Assembly: GCA_035771165.1 (NCBI GenBank)
Contig: JAWNZC010000288.1
Coordinates: forward strand, 124,001-188,000
Direction of reading: 5' to 3'
DNA length: 64,000 nt
DNA from: Paragorgia papillata
Lineage: Eukaryota; Cnidaria; Anthozoa; Scleralcyonacea; Coralliidae
The first letter of the stretch is position 1, and every line of letters begins with the position of its first letter. The notes under the pieces were generated by a model that worked only from the letters and a program-made list of their open reading frames with translations, made no database searches and was not told the origin of the DNA. The position numbers and the translations under genes were made by a program. Positions 35,620 through 49,963 of this stretch are shown here, piece after piece.

Positions 35620-35847
35620 CTGCAAAAATATTAAAAATATATAGTGCAAACGACTCGTACATGCTGTGACTTTATCTGTTATGTAAATCAACAGTGCATG
35701 TATCATTGTAGAAACGCACGGAAAAATAGAATCAATTTTCTTAAATACGCGTATATATTCAGTATCATACAACAATATTCCCCCGTTGATAACTCTTTCC
35801 AATAAATCCATACAGTACAGTTGTAAATAACTGGGCTTTGTCTAATA

Positions 35848-36015
35848 TTGGCAGACTCAACAACCACTGAAGATTCTTTAACACTAGCAGACTGGACAAC
35901 CACTGGGCTCTTATTAGGCCTGGCAGACTCAACCACTGGGCTCTTAACAACACTGGCAGACTGAACAACCACTGAATATTCTTGAACACTTGCAGACTGG
36001 ACAACCACTGGACAA
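35848..36015 (-). repeat. Imperfect ~36-bp minisatellite, unit 2
   Basis: Copy of the unit 1 repeat, same length. Confidence 0.8.
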
Positions 36016-36145
36016 GTTGTATCGATGGCATTTCAATAATTACGGACTTACCATCCCTCTGTTTAGATTCTTGTTAATTAAACAAAATGCATGAGGAGTT
36101 TTCTCATTCTAAAAAAAAGAAGAGTAACCACTATAGTTGCAGTAA

Positions 36146-36387
36146 AATAAAAGTAGTGTGCTGCGTAGGCAGTGTAGAAACAACAATCGAAATATATAAG
36201 GTTAGATATACTGCCGAAACAGAGAACGTAGGAGTCTAACGTTTCGAGCGAAGGCCCTTCGTCAGAGAGAAACGTTAGACTCCTACGTCACTCTTTACGT
36301 TTCTCTCTGACGAAGGGCCTTCGCTCGAAACGTTAGACTCCTACGTTCTCTGTTTCGGCAGTGTATCTATAACCTTACTATATTTCG
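36146..36387. mobile_element. Fold-back element copy B at the unit 2/3 boundary
   Basis: Same element and same flanking ATAGTTGCAGTAA direct repeats (36133-36145 and 36388-36400). Confidence 0.7.
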
Positions 36388-39300
36388 ATAGTTGCAGTAA
36401 CTACAGTTGAACCCCTATTAACCCCGCTTAAGAGGGGTGTCCGCTTAAAAGGGATTGCACAGTAGGGGGTACGCATGTGGTGACAAGCTTTTACGGTTTA
36501 TATTAGCCTGCGTAGCCTGCGCTGGGGTGATAGGGGAAGGGAGCGCCTGCAGGCGCCTATTGTTATTTTTCGTGCCGCCCCCTAATTAAAACAATGTATT
36601 TTTGTAGCCTAGTTTCTAGGCCTTTTGTTTCCGTCATGTGCTTGGCCGCGTAATCAGTTTGGGTTCTTGGGAAGACTGGGGAGAGGCTGGAAACGAGAAG
36701 GCCTAGCAACATTCGTAAAAAGGTCCTGCCCAGAATCGTTCTGGCCCTTCGAGTGTTCCTGGGATCTAGTATACATCTACCGTAGACAACACTGAGCGAC
36801 AGTATAAAAGCACAAGGATATCTGTGAAGATTTTACCAAAGATCTTGGCGATCGAAAGAAGGGAATTATGGAATATATTCCAATTGGAGCTCGGAATGAA
36901 AATGTAACTGTTTAACTTTCAACTTTTGGCGGTTGCAGAAGGAAAGCTAGCGATAAGAAAGCTAGGCTAGTGAAACTTCGTCGATCCGAGGTGAGCAGGC
37001 TTGTATTGTTTTATGCAGATGGAATATTAAATGTCGAAAAACACTTAGAACATCATAATATCACAACTCTAGAGACTAGGCTAGTATTTTTGGAAGTTGT
37101 CAATTTCAAAAACCTGAGCTAAATAGCTTAATTAATTTGGAAGTTGATCGAATAAAAACACGTCATTCTAGAATTAACTAAAATAGCACAGTTATGAATG
37201 AGCATGTGTATCAAAGTGCTTTCTTGATTCAGGAATTTGTGTGGTATATGTTCGCTGTGTTAGCGTCTGACAACATTATATTATTCTGCTGCTGCTATAT
37301 GTTGGCTGGTTTACAGTTATAAATGTTATAAACAATTTATGTTGAGTGGGCTACAGAAAGCTCAGACAGATTATTTTTGTAGTTATAAAACATGTGTATG
37401 TAACGACTATGACGATCAATAATATAATCATAACATACCGCGAAGCAATAATAGAATAATAGTTAAATTCTATAATAGTGAATGTTATTTTCCACTCACA
37501 ACTGGCGCTGATGGCCACTGCAGCCGGAGAAGTACGCCTGAGTAGATCCCACTGATTCGAATCAAAGCGATTATAAGAAATTCTAAATTAAATGATGTTT
37601 TGGCAAACCAATGCATGTCAGACAATTAATTCAGTTACTCGCCGTTAAGCCGAAGGGGCCACGTCTTGCGTGAAAATCTGACAGTAATTAACTGTTGGAA
37701 AACCAGCGAATAAACATTTTCCTTTGGATGCACATGCAGCTGCCACTCTCTCAGTCGCAGTTTATTTTGAATTCGTTTCCTTCTACTATGCAAGGCACAT
37801 TTTCGCAACGCTCTGCAGCGGAAATTCAAACTCTCTTGATTGATAGGTCATTAGCGTGTCAACCAATAGATTGCGAGCGAACGCTATACACGAAAAATAA
37901 CAATGGGTGACTGCGCAGGCGCTCCTTTCACTGTCCGTCCCAATCCCCAGCGCCGGCTACGCAGGCTAGGTTTATATCAGACTAGTTCCTAGTCCTCTTT
38001 TCTCTCGAACGTATTTTGGTGACGTCACAGAATAGGGATCGAGCGAGAGGACTAGCGGAAAATGTTCATCTTTATCTATCATGAATCCTGCTGGAGCTCG
38101 GATTCTTTAATCTTTATGAACGAGGGCACTTAAATAAACTTCTTCTTGAGAGCAGACAGCAAACGAGTAGGTTTCTTTGTATTACATTACGTTAAAAGAG
38201 GTTGTTACATACGAGGCTTTATAAAGTAGTGTTCGGCGTAGGAAGTGATTGTATTGAAACACATTTTTACAAATCGAAATATGCTATTTTAACGTTTCGG
38301 CAGTAGACCAACCTTGCTATATGATGTTATAAAGAATTGTGCAGACCGACGTGAGTGTTATCTGCCTTGGTTTTCCGCCAAACGGCCGTTTGGTGCCTGT
38401 ATAATTTGGGGCCAGTTTTGGGGCCAGATTTGGGGCCAAGCAAAACATTTTATTCCAGGCCTCTCACAATTTCGGTCTGCCGCACGACATTAAAAAGAGA
38501 GGCCTGGGAACCAGGCTGGGTTTATATATGTAGTTTGTTTCCACTATAATTTTATAAAACAATCAATACAGCACCAACTGACTTAAACAAGTTCACAATT
38601 CAAAGTGTTTGTCTCTCACAATAGAGCCATAAGGAGGTCTGCGAAGGAGACTAGAGGTGAGCAGGCTTGTATTATTTTATGCAGATGGCAATAGTAAATG
38701 TCGGGAAATACTTAGAACATCATAATATCACAATTCTTCCTCAATAAACAACCAAGCTGTAAAGTGAAAGTGTTTACGAATTTTGCTAGGCCTTCCCCAG
38801 CGGGTCCGTTCGTAACATTTCCAAAACGCGTTAACCGAGGAAGGCCTAGAAACTAGGCTAGTTATTCCATAAGTTTTAAATGTTTACGCTACGTTAGGCT
38901 ACACTGCATGTACTGCTTAATAAACGAGTAGGAGTGTTTAGTCAGATATAAAGACACGAGGCGAAGCCGAGTGTTTTTATATCTGATAAAACACGAACTG
39001 CGAGTTTATTGAACGGCTTCAAAAACGAACCACTTGGTAAGTTCATTGGCGTAGTAAGTTTGAAAAATAACCTTGTCTAAGCCGAGAAAATCAAAGCTAA
39101 AGTTTATGTAAATCAGGAGGTATCTTTATCACATATAAAGACATTGATTAAACATTAATTTCTTTTAAATTTTCCTCATGAATTATTAATGAGTTTTTGA
39201 AGACGATATGCTACATTGAAAGCCGTAATCAAACGAGGACGCAAGTCGTCGCAAGTTGGCAGTCAGAATTTCTGTGGCGGTCGTTTGAACACCCAAATTA

Positions 39301-39632
39301 ACAAAATAAAGGTTTCATGAGTGTTTTAAACAAGTTTTAACTTTGTCACGGTACATGATATTTTCGGAAAACTATTCAGAGCGGCTGGCTGATATAGCGT
39401 GACTGCCAACTTGCGATGACTTGCGTTGTCGTTTGATTAGGGCTTTAGAGAACAAATGTTTACAATGGGCTTGTCTCACCCCCACGTGACCCTGACCTCT
39501 GCCTTATTGTGATTGGTCAATTAGCGTTTGAGGGCAAAATATTTTGCCCTCAAACGCTATAACTAACCAATCGCAGTAAGGAAGAGGTGAGGGTCACGTG
39601 GGGGGTGAGACAAGGCCATTGGTGAAACTTAC

Positions 39633-39828
39633 TTTGCTGGTTATTATAACTTTAATCGCAGTCACTGCCAATGCCAATGAAGTATGAGTAACTTTGGAAG
39701 AATACCGACGATAAGTGATAAATATTCTGCTGCCTCCACTGTCGCTAATATTTGCGGAATGTCCATTCGGAGTAGTGTCCAAAATATCACAACCTGCTAT
39801 CAACCGTTCCTTTCCCTCATACAAAACA
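39633..39828 (-). CDS. Orphan DENND4-type exon, unit 3
   Basis: Third copy of the MABP-region exon, splice sites and frame intact, in the same setting between the palindromic MITE and the 5S-derived SINE pair. Confidence 0.82.
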
Positions 39829-39862
39829 CTAAAACAAACACAAGAAATGTCAAAATTAAATG

Positions 39863-40412
39863 CCGGGAAGCACGGGTGGTGTGTGCTGGAATGGGCGCTG
39901 CCTCTCACCAAAAAGTTAAGCCCGGTTAGACGGGGTTAGTACTTGGATGGGCGACAGCTTGGGAATGACCCCGTTGTCGAGCTTGGAACTCATGTGAGTA
40001 GAGTTGTAGTTGATCTCTCCTGCGCTTCGAGGGTTTTTCGCCGGGTTCTCCGGTTTTCCTCCCTCCGTAAAATCGACATGCCCACAGGTTTCCTCCGGGT
40101 ACTCCGGTTTATTTATTTATTAACACTGATTTGTATCTAACTGATACCGGAGAAACAACACCAGGACTTGAGGTCCCTTACAAGGTTGTTCTCCTAAGAT
40201 CGAATTGTTGATTTTACGGAGGGAGGAAAACCGGAGAACCCGGCGAAAAACCCTCGAAGCACAGGAGAAATCAACTATACAATAAGCTCAAGCCTGTGAC
40301 AAGGTTTTTCCTAAGCGGTCACCCATCCAAGTACTAACCCCGTCCAATCAGGCTTAACAGTTTGGATCGCAGCGGTGAGAGGCGATCTTCGAATCCGTGC
40401 TTCGCCATCCGC
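39863..40412. mobile_element. Inverted 5S-derived SINE pair, unit 3
   Basis: Copy of the plus/minus 5S-headed SINE pair, at offset +36376. Confidence 0.73.
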
Positions 40413-41725
40413 GCATCCTGTTAGTAACACTGGACCAATGAGGGATGGCCCTTACTGGACCTCTAGGGAGAACAGTTGAGATATAACTGATAGAGTTATC
40501 CAGTATAAATAAAGTTAGTTTAGTTTACTCTGGTTTCCTCCTGTAGTAACACTGGACCAATGAGGGATGGCCCTTACTGGACCACGCAGTTTGTTCCTAC
40601 GTAAGGACTGACGTAATGACCGTGATTCAGCAAGCTGACTGTCGCTGAAATGTAAGATATATAAACACAGCAACTCGATGTATTAGATTAGATTTAGAAG
40701 CGAGAGTTGTGAGACTGAGTGACCGAGATGTGAGAACCGAAGGTGCGATGTAGCTAGAGAAGACGTTTGTAACGTTCAGCTGTCCAATCTCGTTTGTCAA
40801 TAAAGTTGTTCCAGAATCAGAGAAGAAAGTCTCTTCACTATGGCCCAAAAACACGCTACACTCGAGCGACGAGCAGTCACCTTGATCAGAAAATCAGATG
40901 TAAATTCGTGAATAGCGGCAAATCAGGCGAAATAATAAACGTCGAAGTACTGCTAGGTTACAAAATAAATATAAATAACTTCATGCGAGTCCCAAACCAA
41001 AGTGTTCTAAGCACCACAAACGTCGAAGCACTATTTTTCAAATCACGTTCGCTCCTCGAAAGTTCATAATGAAGTGAAGCATTTCCGGTGCGAAATTGAT
41101 AATATGGTTCAAGCGCAATGCATTGTGGGAAGAGCTTCGTACCTCCTCTGGATAGGCACTAAAATATGGGGAACCGGAAGCAGTAAGTAGAAATTTAAAT
41201 TAGTTTCGAGGAAAATATGCAAAAACAGATAGACTACGACTAATTGGAATTGTATCAATCTCCGATCATTAATTCAGATAATTTTACTTAAAATGTTTTA
41301 GCTTCAATATGATTCAGAAGTGCCGCAATGGGCCGGGGTGCGCGGCTATCAGGCCCCTCAATATTTCAAAAATATGACAAAAAAATAACTGAAAGTTCCT
41401 AGGGGAACCTGTCGCACTTGTGCTCAATAATTATACAAGAGCGTGTTAATTTTATCATTAATCAATTCCACAATTATTCAATTAACGAAGGCCATCTGGC
41501 AGAATACTCATGTAAAGATGTTTTTTTATACCTAGATTTAAATAAAGTTCATTCATTCACTATTACACGAATTATCCCAGTAACCAGTTAATTAACATCT
41601 TGCGCTTTTACTGATTTAAGATAAATAACCGGAAAGAAGCGTACAAGATCGATCATATATTATTCTATTTACTTTTTATTATATTTGTTGTATTCTTCCT
41701 CACAGGTTTTTCATTGCCTGCTGTA

Positions 41726-41983
41726 ATGGAACAGGCAAATGGCAGCACCATGGGATACTGCTTAGACAATGTCAAGGATGATAAAACACTTGAGGAGATT
41801 GTAATCGATACTTATAATCAGGTAAACTCTTTGGGCAGCATGCGAAACAATAGGTATATCCCTCCTGTTTCGGAACGTATACACACAAAAGTTAATTTAG
41901 GCCACATAAAAAAATTCCTTGATTCACATCATAACATTTTGAAAATGTTGAGGAGGCGGGAAGTTTATATTTATTTTCAATAA
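41726..41983 (+). CDS. Hypothetical 85-codon ORF, unit 3
   Basis: Third copy, same reading frame and context; product unrecognised. Confidence 0.3.
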   Translation: MEQANGSTMGYCLDNVKDDKTLEEIVIDTYNQVNSLGSMRNNRYIPPVSERIHTKVNLGHIKKFLDSHHNILKMLRRREVYIYFQ

Positions 41984-42954
41984 ATATAAAAACAACAAAA
42001 ATTTCTAAATTAAAGAAGGAGGTCCTTTTATATTTCTTTGTTTTTCCAATAAATACACAGCTTCAATAACTATCACAAACCAAAACGAAATTTTTTTGTT
42101 TGTTAATATCACGAAACACACCACTAAAGCATAGTTTTAAAACACTGTTACTTGTTTGTCACTTGTTGAACTACAAACTGTAACACTTACTATTCCAATC
42201 AATAAGAACGCAATATTAAAATTTAAAAATCCCAACTTGTACCACAAGTACTCTGCAGTAGTTATATACTGCCTGGCAGCATATTGCAACCTATTTGACT
42301 TGGGTCAACGTCAGACATCGAATATAAAATATAAGAATATTTCCTTTGTTTATGAACTCGGTCGGGAGGTACATTTATATTTTATAACAAATACAAAAAT
42401 ATGTCTACGCGGACTCAACATACGGTCCGGAGGTGACCATGTTTTTACGTGACCTTAAGCAATATACTGCATGTATTGGCAAGGTGCCAAGGTAGTTTGA
42501 ATAAAAGATAAAATTTTATGAAGTGCATGCTTCGAAAAATCCAGCTGACTATTCTCTGAAGAGGGGGTATTACACTGATCTACAACGAAACTTCAATAAA
42601 GTTCTTTACTGATTCCCGCTTGTTGAAATTTGTGTCATTTTGAAAATTTGACGATTGGCTTTTTGTTCTAATTTTGTGATAGGCAATTCAATAACACAAG
42701 TAAATTCTATATTAATTATAAGTTTGCTATAAGTACAAATCACTCGGTATTTCTATCTATACTTTTTGGTCAAAATGTTTACTGAGTTGTAATATATTTA
42801 TAGGACATACAAGGCTTTTAGATCATGTGACAGGCGTTACATTATGCATATTAAACATATTTACTCAAACACAGTTACGCAGTTATGTTGGAATAAAATC
42901 ATTATTTCTTGATATTTTATATTTCTGTTGACTTTCGTGCGTGCTGCTTCGATA

Positions 42955-43368
42955 GGGCCGGGATGGTTCAAAAATCTCAAAATTTTCTCGTAGGGCCGGG
43001 GTGGTTCAAAAATCTCATTATTTTGTCGCAGGCCCGGGGTGGTTCAAAAATCTCAAAATTTTGTCGTAGGGCCGGGGTGGTTAAAAAAATCTCAAAATTT
43101 TCTCGTAGGGCCGGGATGGTTCAAAAATCTCAAAATTTTGTTTCGTAGGGCTGGGATGGTTCAAAAATCTCAAAATTTTGTCGTAGGGCCGGGATCGTTC
43201 AAAAATCTCAAATTTTGGCGTAGGGCCGGGGTGGTTCAAAAATCTCAAAATTTTGTCGTAGGGCCGGGGTGGTTAAAAAATCTCAAAATTTTGTCCCAGG
43301 GCCAGGGTGGTTCAAAAATCTCAAAATTTTCTCGTAGGGCCGGGGTGGTTCAAAAATCTCCAAATTTT
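42955..43368 (+). repeat. ~38-40-bp minisatellite, 11 copies, unit 3
   Basis: Same copy number as units 2 and 4. Confidence 0.93.
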
Positions 43369-46300
43369 CGATACTTCTTCTTCCTCAAACACGTCCAATT
43401 CTTCAAAATACCTATCCATAATCTTCGATTTCCACGGCTAAGCAATCGAGTTCTTCGACCGAGTCCGTGGTTAATTCGAATTGACGGTTTGAAAAACGGA
43501 CTGCAGGTACCATATCCCAGGTAAAAGTTACAATTATTTGACAATTATTCGCCGAAGGCGAGGTGAATATCGGTGAATAATAACCGAGACGAAGTCGAGG
43601 TTATTATTTATCGTTGTTATATAGCTAGAGTTTCGCTGGATACAACGATGACTGTCATTGGTTGGTTTGTGGTCACATGACCTTAGCTAAATTTCAATGT
43701 CTACCGAGCGGGCAATAATTGAGAACTTATTGCCTGCTCGGGCAATAAGTTTTCAATTGTTGTCCGCTAGAACTTTGAACTCTTCACGGTTTCTTATAAA
43801 TAAAAGCTTGTTTGGTAAGAAAAAAATAATATTTATAGGTCTTCAAAGCATGTGTGAAGATTAACTGGAGAAATATATTGTTGTTCTTTTGTTCTGAGAG
43901 TCATGTTTGTTTGGTTGATGCAGAGCCAGGCGAAATGTTTTGGTAAGTCTTTCAGTTTGTCTTTTCGTTTGTGTACGTTCCCTTGATAAACCTCGAAATT
44001 ATTCAGCGAAACTCAAGCTATATAACAAAGCACTTAATGTCTGCTCCCTCGGGAAACAGTTAGTTTTGTTTTCCCTCGAGTCTCGATGATTCCCTCGACT
44101 TCGTCTCGGGATATATCAAGACTCTCGGGAAAACAAAACTAACTGTTTCCCGAGGGAGCAGACATTAAGTGTATAATATTCACTGAGCCTGAGGCGAATA
44201 ATTGTTTTGGTATAAATACACATTTTCGTACTTTTAGGAACAACATTTTCTTTTATTAAAATTGTTAATTTCCTCGTCTGTCGCATGACAAATCGGCTGG
44301 CGACCATCTTGAATAAACCCTGTAGGTGATTATCGAGAATTAGTCCGAAGTAGCGCGACCAATCAGCGCACGCGATTTTCTATAATCACCTGTGTATTTA
44401 TACTAATTGATAATTATTGGACGAGGTTCAGCATGATATCAAGAATTATCAAAGCCAAGGTTTATTTTATCGGCTTCGGGCCATAATACAAACCTTGGTT
44501 TTGATCATTCTTAATATCATGCTCAATCTCGTCCAATAATTCCTTTTTTTATTTAACGGGGTCGAACGCCGTTCGAAACTATTGCCGCTACAAGTTTCAA
44601 CTCACTAAAGGTATAGACAACATGAGAGATGAACTGTCAAAAGTAAGTTTATTTTAATGATTTACGGCACTATACACCTATCACGAAATAGGCCGAATCC
44701 TGCATTTTACCGCACTTTCACGCAGACATCTTGAGGGAAGTAGGTTCGCGCGTGATTTTTGATTGATATCACAATACATCTGTCAAGATTCGCGTGCAAT
44801 TCCCGAGAGAAGGTGCGGTAAAATGGGTGAAATCGTGGGATTCTGTATATTTCGCGATAGGTGTATAAGTTAAAATACAGCAACATTTTCCAAGTTTATA
44901 TAACAAATACAACTGGCAATAACAACTTACCAGCACCTGTCCTTGACGAAGTCATCACCTGTGTGAAAATTAAAATGTAATTTGATAAAAATCAGGAATG
45001 TTACCTCTTGGTGTTCAAGGACAACTGTTCTATCATTTAATCGTCGCAATGGATGAACCAGGCGGAAATCTAATGCTAGTAAGAAATATTATTGCCCAGC
45101 ATACTGCTTTAAACAAAACCATAATACAAAATAATTTTGAAAATATTTACCAACGTTTCGTTACTACACGTAACATCATCAGAGTGATAAATATACATAC
45201 ATGAAGGTGACTTAAATAGCTTAGCTAGTTACATAAATAGAAAATGACAAACAGTGACAGAAAAGGTCATGATGGAAAAGCTGTAAGGTCATGAAACCGC
45301 AGACAAATGAATTGTCAAACTGGTGAGAAGACACCAACGCGCACTCTTTTATAATTTTTCTTTACCGCGTTGGTGTCTTCTCACCAGTTTGACAGTTCAT
45401 TTGTCTGCGAGTACCCCCCACTCCAGACCCCAAATGGATGCCGCCTCATTAAATATTCAACTTATTATTTATGCATACGTCATTATTTCTCAGGCTCCTT
45501 TGGGACCCTCATCCTAACTAACCCTAAATTTTATCCAACCCCAGGTTTTCACTACGTCATACCTAACCAGAAGCCCCTAACCCTAGCTTTTATCCAACCC
45601 TGAAATAAAAGTAGCGTGCTGCGTAGGCAGTATTAAAACAACAATCGAAATATAGTAAGGTTAGATATACTGCAGAAACAGAGAACGTTAGACTCCTACG
45701 TTCTCTGTTTCGGCAGTATACAGCTAAATCAATTAAGGTTGTCCCCTGACAAAGCCAAAAGGCCAAAGTCAAGCGCGAAAAGTACGATGGGAATTACTAT
45801 ATTTAAATAGCGAAGCACACAGTTATAAGTGCAAATCAATTTCCTCAACATCTAGCCCCACCATTTCTGTCAAACTTTTAGCTCTCGACCACAAGTCTTC
45901 CTTGCATCAACGGCCAATAGGGTATAGTTTTGACACAAACTGGAATTAAAACTTGTCGTTCCCATCGTACTTTTCGCGCTTGGCTTCGGCCTTTTGGCTT
46001 TTTCGGGGACAACCTTAATTGATTTAGCTGTATCTAACCTTACTATATTTCGATTGTTTTATCCAACCCCCAGTTTTCACTACGTCATACCTAATCTCAT
46101 TAGTGTTCATTTTATAGCGGTGCGTTACGTCATTAGCGTCTAACCCAAGTGTTCCGAAACCCCCTAACCCTAGTTGCTACTCAAGCCCCCGTGTAATACG
46201 TCATAACCACTGGTCATAACCGATAGCTCTCCGACTGATTCCCGAAGTTCTCGGTTACGTCATATGTACTAGAAACAATTAGCATTTATAGACCTTGGAG

Positions 46301-46588
46301 CGAGGGGAATTCGATGAAAAATATTACCCCGAGCGAAAGGTCTATAAATTATATATTATACCGAAACATATTTAACTTGAAATAATGTTAATAACTCAGG
46401 TACGTTTTTGTCTGAAACAGTGAAGAGTACGTACCGGATAGTTGTGGTCACTTACTTGCGATTGTGTAGAAAATACATCATCTCTTGTCCTTGAAAAGAA
46501 AAAAATAAATTATATATATATATATGAAATAAAAAATTAAAATTGCTTTGGGACATGTACATTCTTGTTACATATACTTTATACTTTA

Positions 46589-46591
<3 letters not shown>

Positions 46592-46648
<57 letters not shown>
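46592..46648. repeat. (AT)n microsatellite, ~57 bp, unit 3
   Basis: The companion upstream AT run is also shortest in this unit. Confidence 0.97.
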
Positions 46649-46651
<3 letters not shown>

Positions 46652-49118
46652 CAACTCACTGCCTGCGTATGTAGTGTTTCGGGTAGAGCAAAGTAAAAAG
46701 ATGCTAAACTCTTTCCCATCACATTTTAGGGGTTGTTCATGAGGCGGGCTAGCCCAGTTACCGCGGGCTGGTTTTATGTTACGAAAACCTTTCTACGACC
46801 GCAAAAAAGAATTAGAATACCCTGTGTGGCTATGCTTACAGAAAAACGAAGCCAATTTTGCTTTGTTATATCATTCTGCCTTTCTCAAATAGTCGTAATA
46901 AGATTTTCGTGACATAAAACCAACCCGGTTAATCGAGCTAGCCCACTTCATATGAACCGCAGCCCCTTACTCTGATGAAGGGCTTTGCTCTTTTTGACGC
47001 TCTTCGCTCTGTCACTCGGCAGTTTACCAGCTTTTCACTTTGCTCTATAAATAATATAATCGATAAACGGTTCTTCTTGACATATATATGTACATAAAAG
47101 CGTCGTCTTAGCTCTCCTCTTAATATCGACAGCCAAAATAACGTTTTATTGCGCAAAACTACGAAGTTCACTGAGCCTCAATGTTTATAGTAAGACCAAA
47201 CATAAAACAGAATGTATGTAAATTTATAACCTTGTTTATTCTTTGGCGTCAGTTGGACGGCCTATAATTTGAAATCCTGATGGGGTAAATTAGGAAGAGA
47301 TTTCACCGACTGTGACGGTAATTGAGTTGTTTTCTAGATAACTAATGCAATAAACTACTTGTTTTTATGTTGCAAGCCTTTTTATATGTCAGTATCATGA
47401 TTCATCAGCGTTGCTTTCATCCCGATTACAAGATCGTCCGCAATAATTCCTAAATGAATAACACTAAACAGGCAACAACTTACTGTCACGTTGCCGGAAA
47501 CTGAAATTTAAATCCTGACAATAGTATGAGAAAAAAAATGTATTTAGCTAAACAAAATGACATTTAAACACTACACATTTCCTATCAGCATGCCAGATGT
47601 CAACTAGCGTGCATTGTAGCGTATTATTCATACGAAAACTGGTCACCTGTGTGATGGTTAATTATTTAGACACAATATGTTTCGCAACTGGATAAAACTC
47701 GTTAAGGTTTTGATTCTCGATCTTTGGAACATTCTGAGAAGATTTGTAATATATCTTCTCAGGCGAAAATTTCATCTTCATGGAATTTTTGCCGTTAAAG
47801 TTGACGGAAGTGACGTCAAAAGAGGAATCTGTAAAGTGGTTTTCATATAGAGAAATTCCTCCTTCGACGTCACTTCCGTCAACTTTAACGGGGGGAAAAT
47901 CCATGAAGATGAAATTTTCGCCTGAGAAGATATATTACAAATCTTCTCAGAACGTTCCAATTAGTATAAATATGTAAAGTCCCTGAGGATGACATAGGCA
48001 CTTTAAAGACTTAGGGGCCGTTTACATGAATCCGGGATTGAGTTTCAATCCAGATTGAAATGCGAAGTCAGGCTAAGTTACCCGTAGTGTAGACGATAGA
48101 GACTAAAACAGTCACTCAAAAATTTCCAGAACAGTTAGTCATAGCTAGCGTTGTCTTTTCATAAAAGAGTTTTCTATTGTACAACAAATTGAATAGTTTT
48201 CGCCCTCTCCAACATGGAAACTCACAAGATAAAAGAAAAAAGTCAAACGCGCGACATTTTAAGCCGGTTTTCCACTAGGCGATTTTTTTCGCGCGAAGCG
48301 ACTTTCTTTTGTTCGAATTCAATAGATTTCTGATTAGTTCCAGCTCAGAGCTCATGAGACAAAAGAAAAAGTCGCTTCGCGCGAAAAAAGTCGCCTAGTG
48401 GAAAACCAGCTTTACGCCTAATGAAGATCCAGCTAATCTATACAAAGCAACATTTTTCAAAAACGATCATTACAAATGACTGTCTGCCGTACGTCTAACG
48501 GAAGACCATGGGTACGAGGTTGGTCTAACGGTTGATTTTCTACCTGAAATATCCATGTTCTTTCAAGACATCAATACAAGGGAATTACTCCGCTGACCAA
48601 AGTTTGAATGTTCTGTCAAACGAGCTAGAGGCAATGTATTGACCATCTGGAAAGAACATTTGACATTAAATATTTTATAGACCTACGCTAAACGTAGCAC
48701 ACTGATACATGAATTTAAATTAAGACGAACTTAATTCGAATTAACTTCGTCGGTAATGCGACGTAAATGCGACGTCGAGTTAAACGTCGAATTTCAGTCG
48801 AATTTTATTGGTTTTACTTGGACGCATTGAGCCTAAAAACGATTCCTTGCAAATATGGCGCCGAATTGTCGCAGACAGAAGAGAGGCATTTAATTGGACG
48901 CGACGATAATTCGCGTAACTCGAACACGCATTACCGTCGCATTATCCTTCTGACTCCGACGAATTTAATTGCTGAGACCAATTTAATTCGTCTGTCGAAT
49001 TAATCGAGTTACACGTCGCAGTTTCGTCGAATAAAATTCAAACAATATGACCTGATTATATGAGCTGATTAGTCGATGAATAAAAAAAAACAACAAATAT
49101 GGTGTAAGCCACACCAAC

Positions 49119-49642
49119 CTGGTGAAATATCGACACAAGAAACTTTCTGTTCATGACCAGCTAATGTTTTTAAAGGAATCCAACCAGGATGAGTCCACAC
49201 CTAAAGAAGAGAGGCACAGGTGACACAAGCCACAAGTGAAAGCTTCAAGAAGTACACGTTAAATCAACTTACTTTTACTTTGCAGTCGTATGAACCAGAT
49301 AAAAGATACTGATCTAAAATAATGATTGACTAACATAAGTATCAAATCTAATCACACCACCATCATTATTAGCTCTAACAACACCACCATCAACACCATT
49401 ACGTATACTACCACTCCACCATCAACACCACTACGTATACTACCACTCCCACCACCAATAACAACAACACAAACAACAACACCACCAACACCACCAACAA
49501 CAACACAAACAACACCACCGACACAAACAACACCACCACCACCAACAACAACACCATCACGACAAACAACACCACTCCCACCACCACCAACAACAACAAC
49601 ACCAATAACACCACCACCAACACCAACACCACTACCACTACC

Positions 49643-49694
<52 letters not shown>

Positions 49695-49770
49695 GCAACA
49701 CCAACACCACCACCAACAACAACACACAACCACCACCAACAGCAACAACAACACAAACAACAACACCACC

Positions 49771-49843
<73 letters not shown>

Positions 49844-49914
49844 GCAACACCACCACCACCAACAACAACAACAACACAACCACCACCAACAGCAACAACA
49901 ACACAAACAACACC

Positions 49915-49963
<49 letters not shown>

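Larger units (their letters stand above)
17100..36376. repeat. Tandem-array unit 2 (19,277 bp, carries hAT insertion)
   Basis: Second copy. Its extra length is explained by a 2261-bp transposon plus an 8-bp target duplication (2269 bp); without it the unit is 17,008 bp. Offsets to unit 1 step from +17099 to +17059 (one minisatellite copy fewer), +17043 (AT tracts), +17042 (poly-A), +17009 (CAA/CAC tract), +17008 (poly-A) and +19277 (insertion). Private changes include a C-to-T at about 29988 and a different A-run near 29813-29824. Confidence 0.97.
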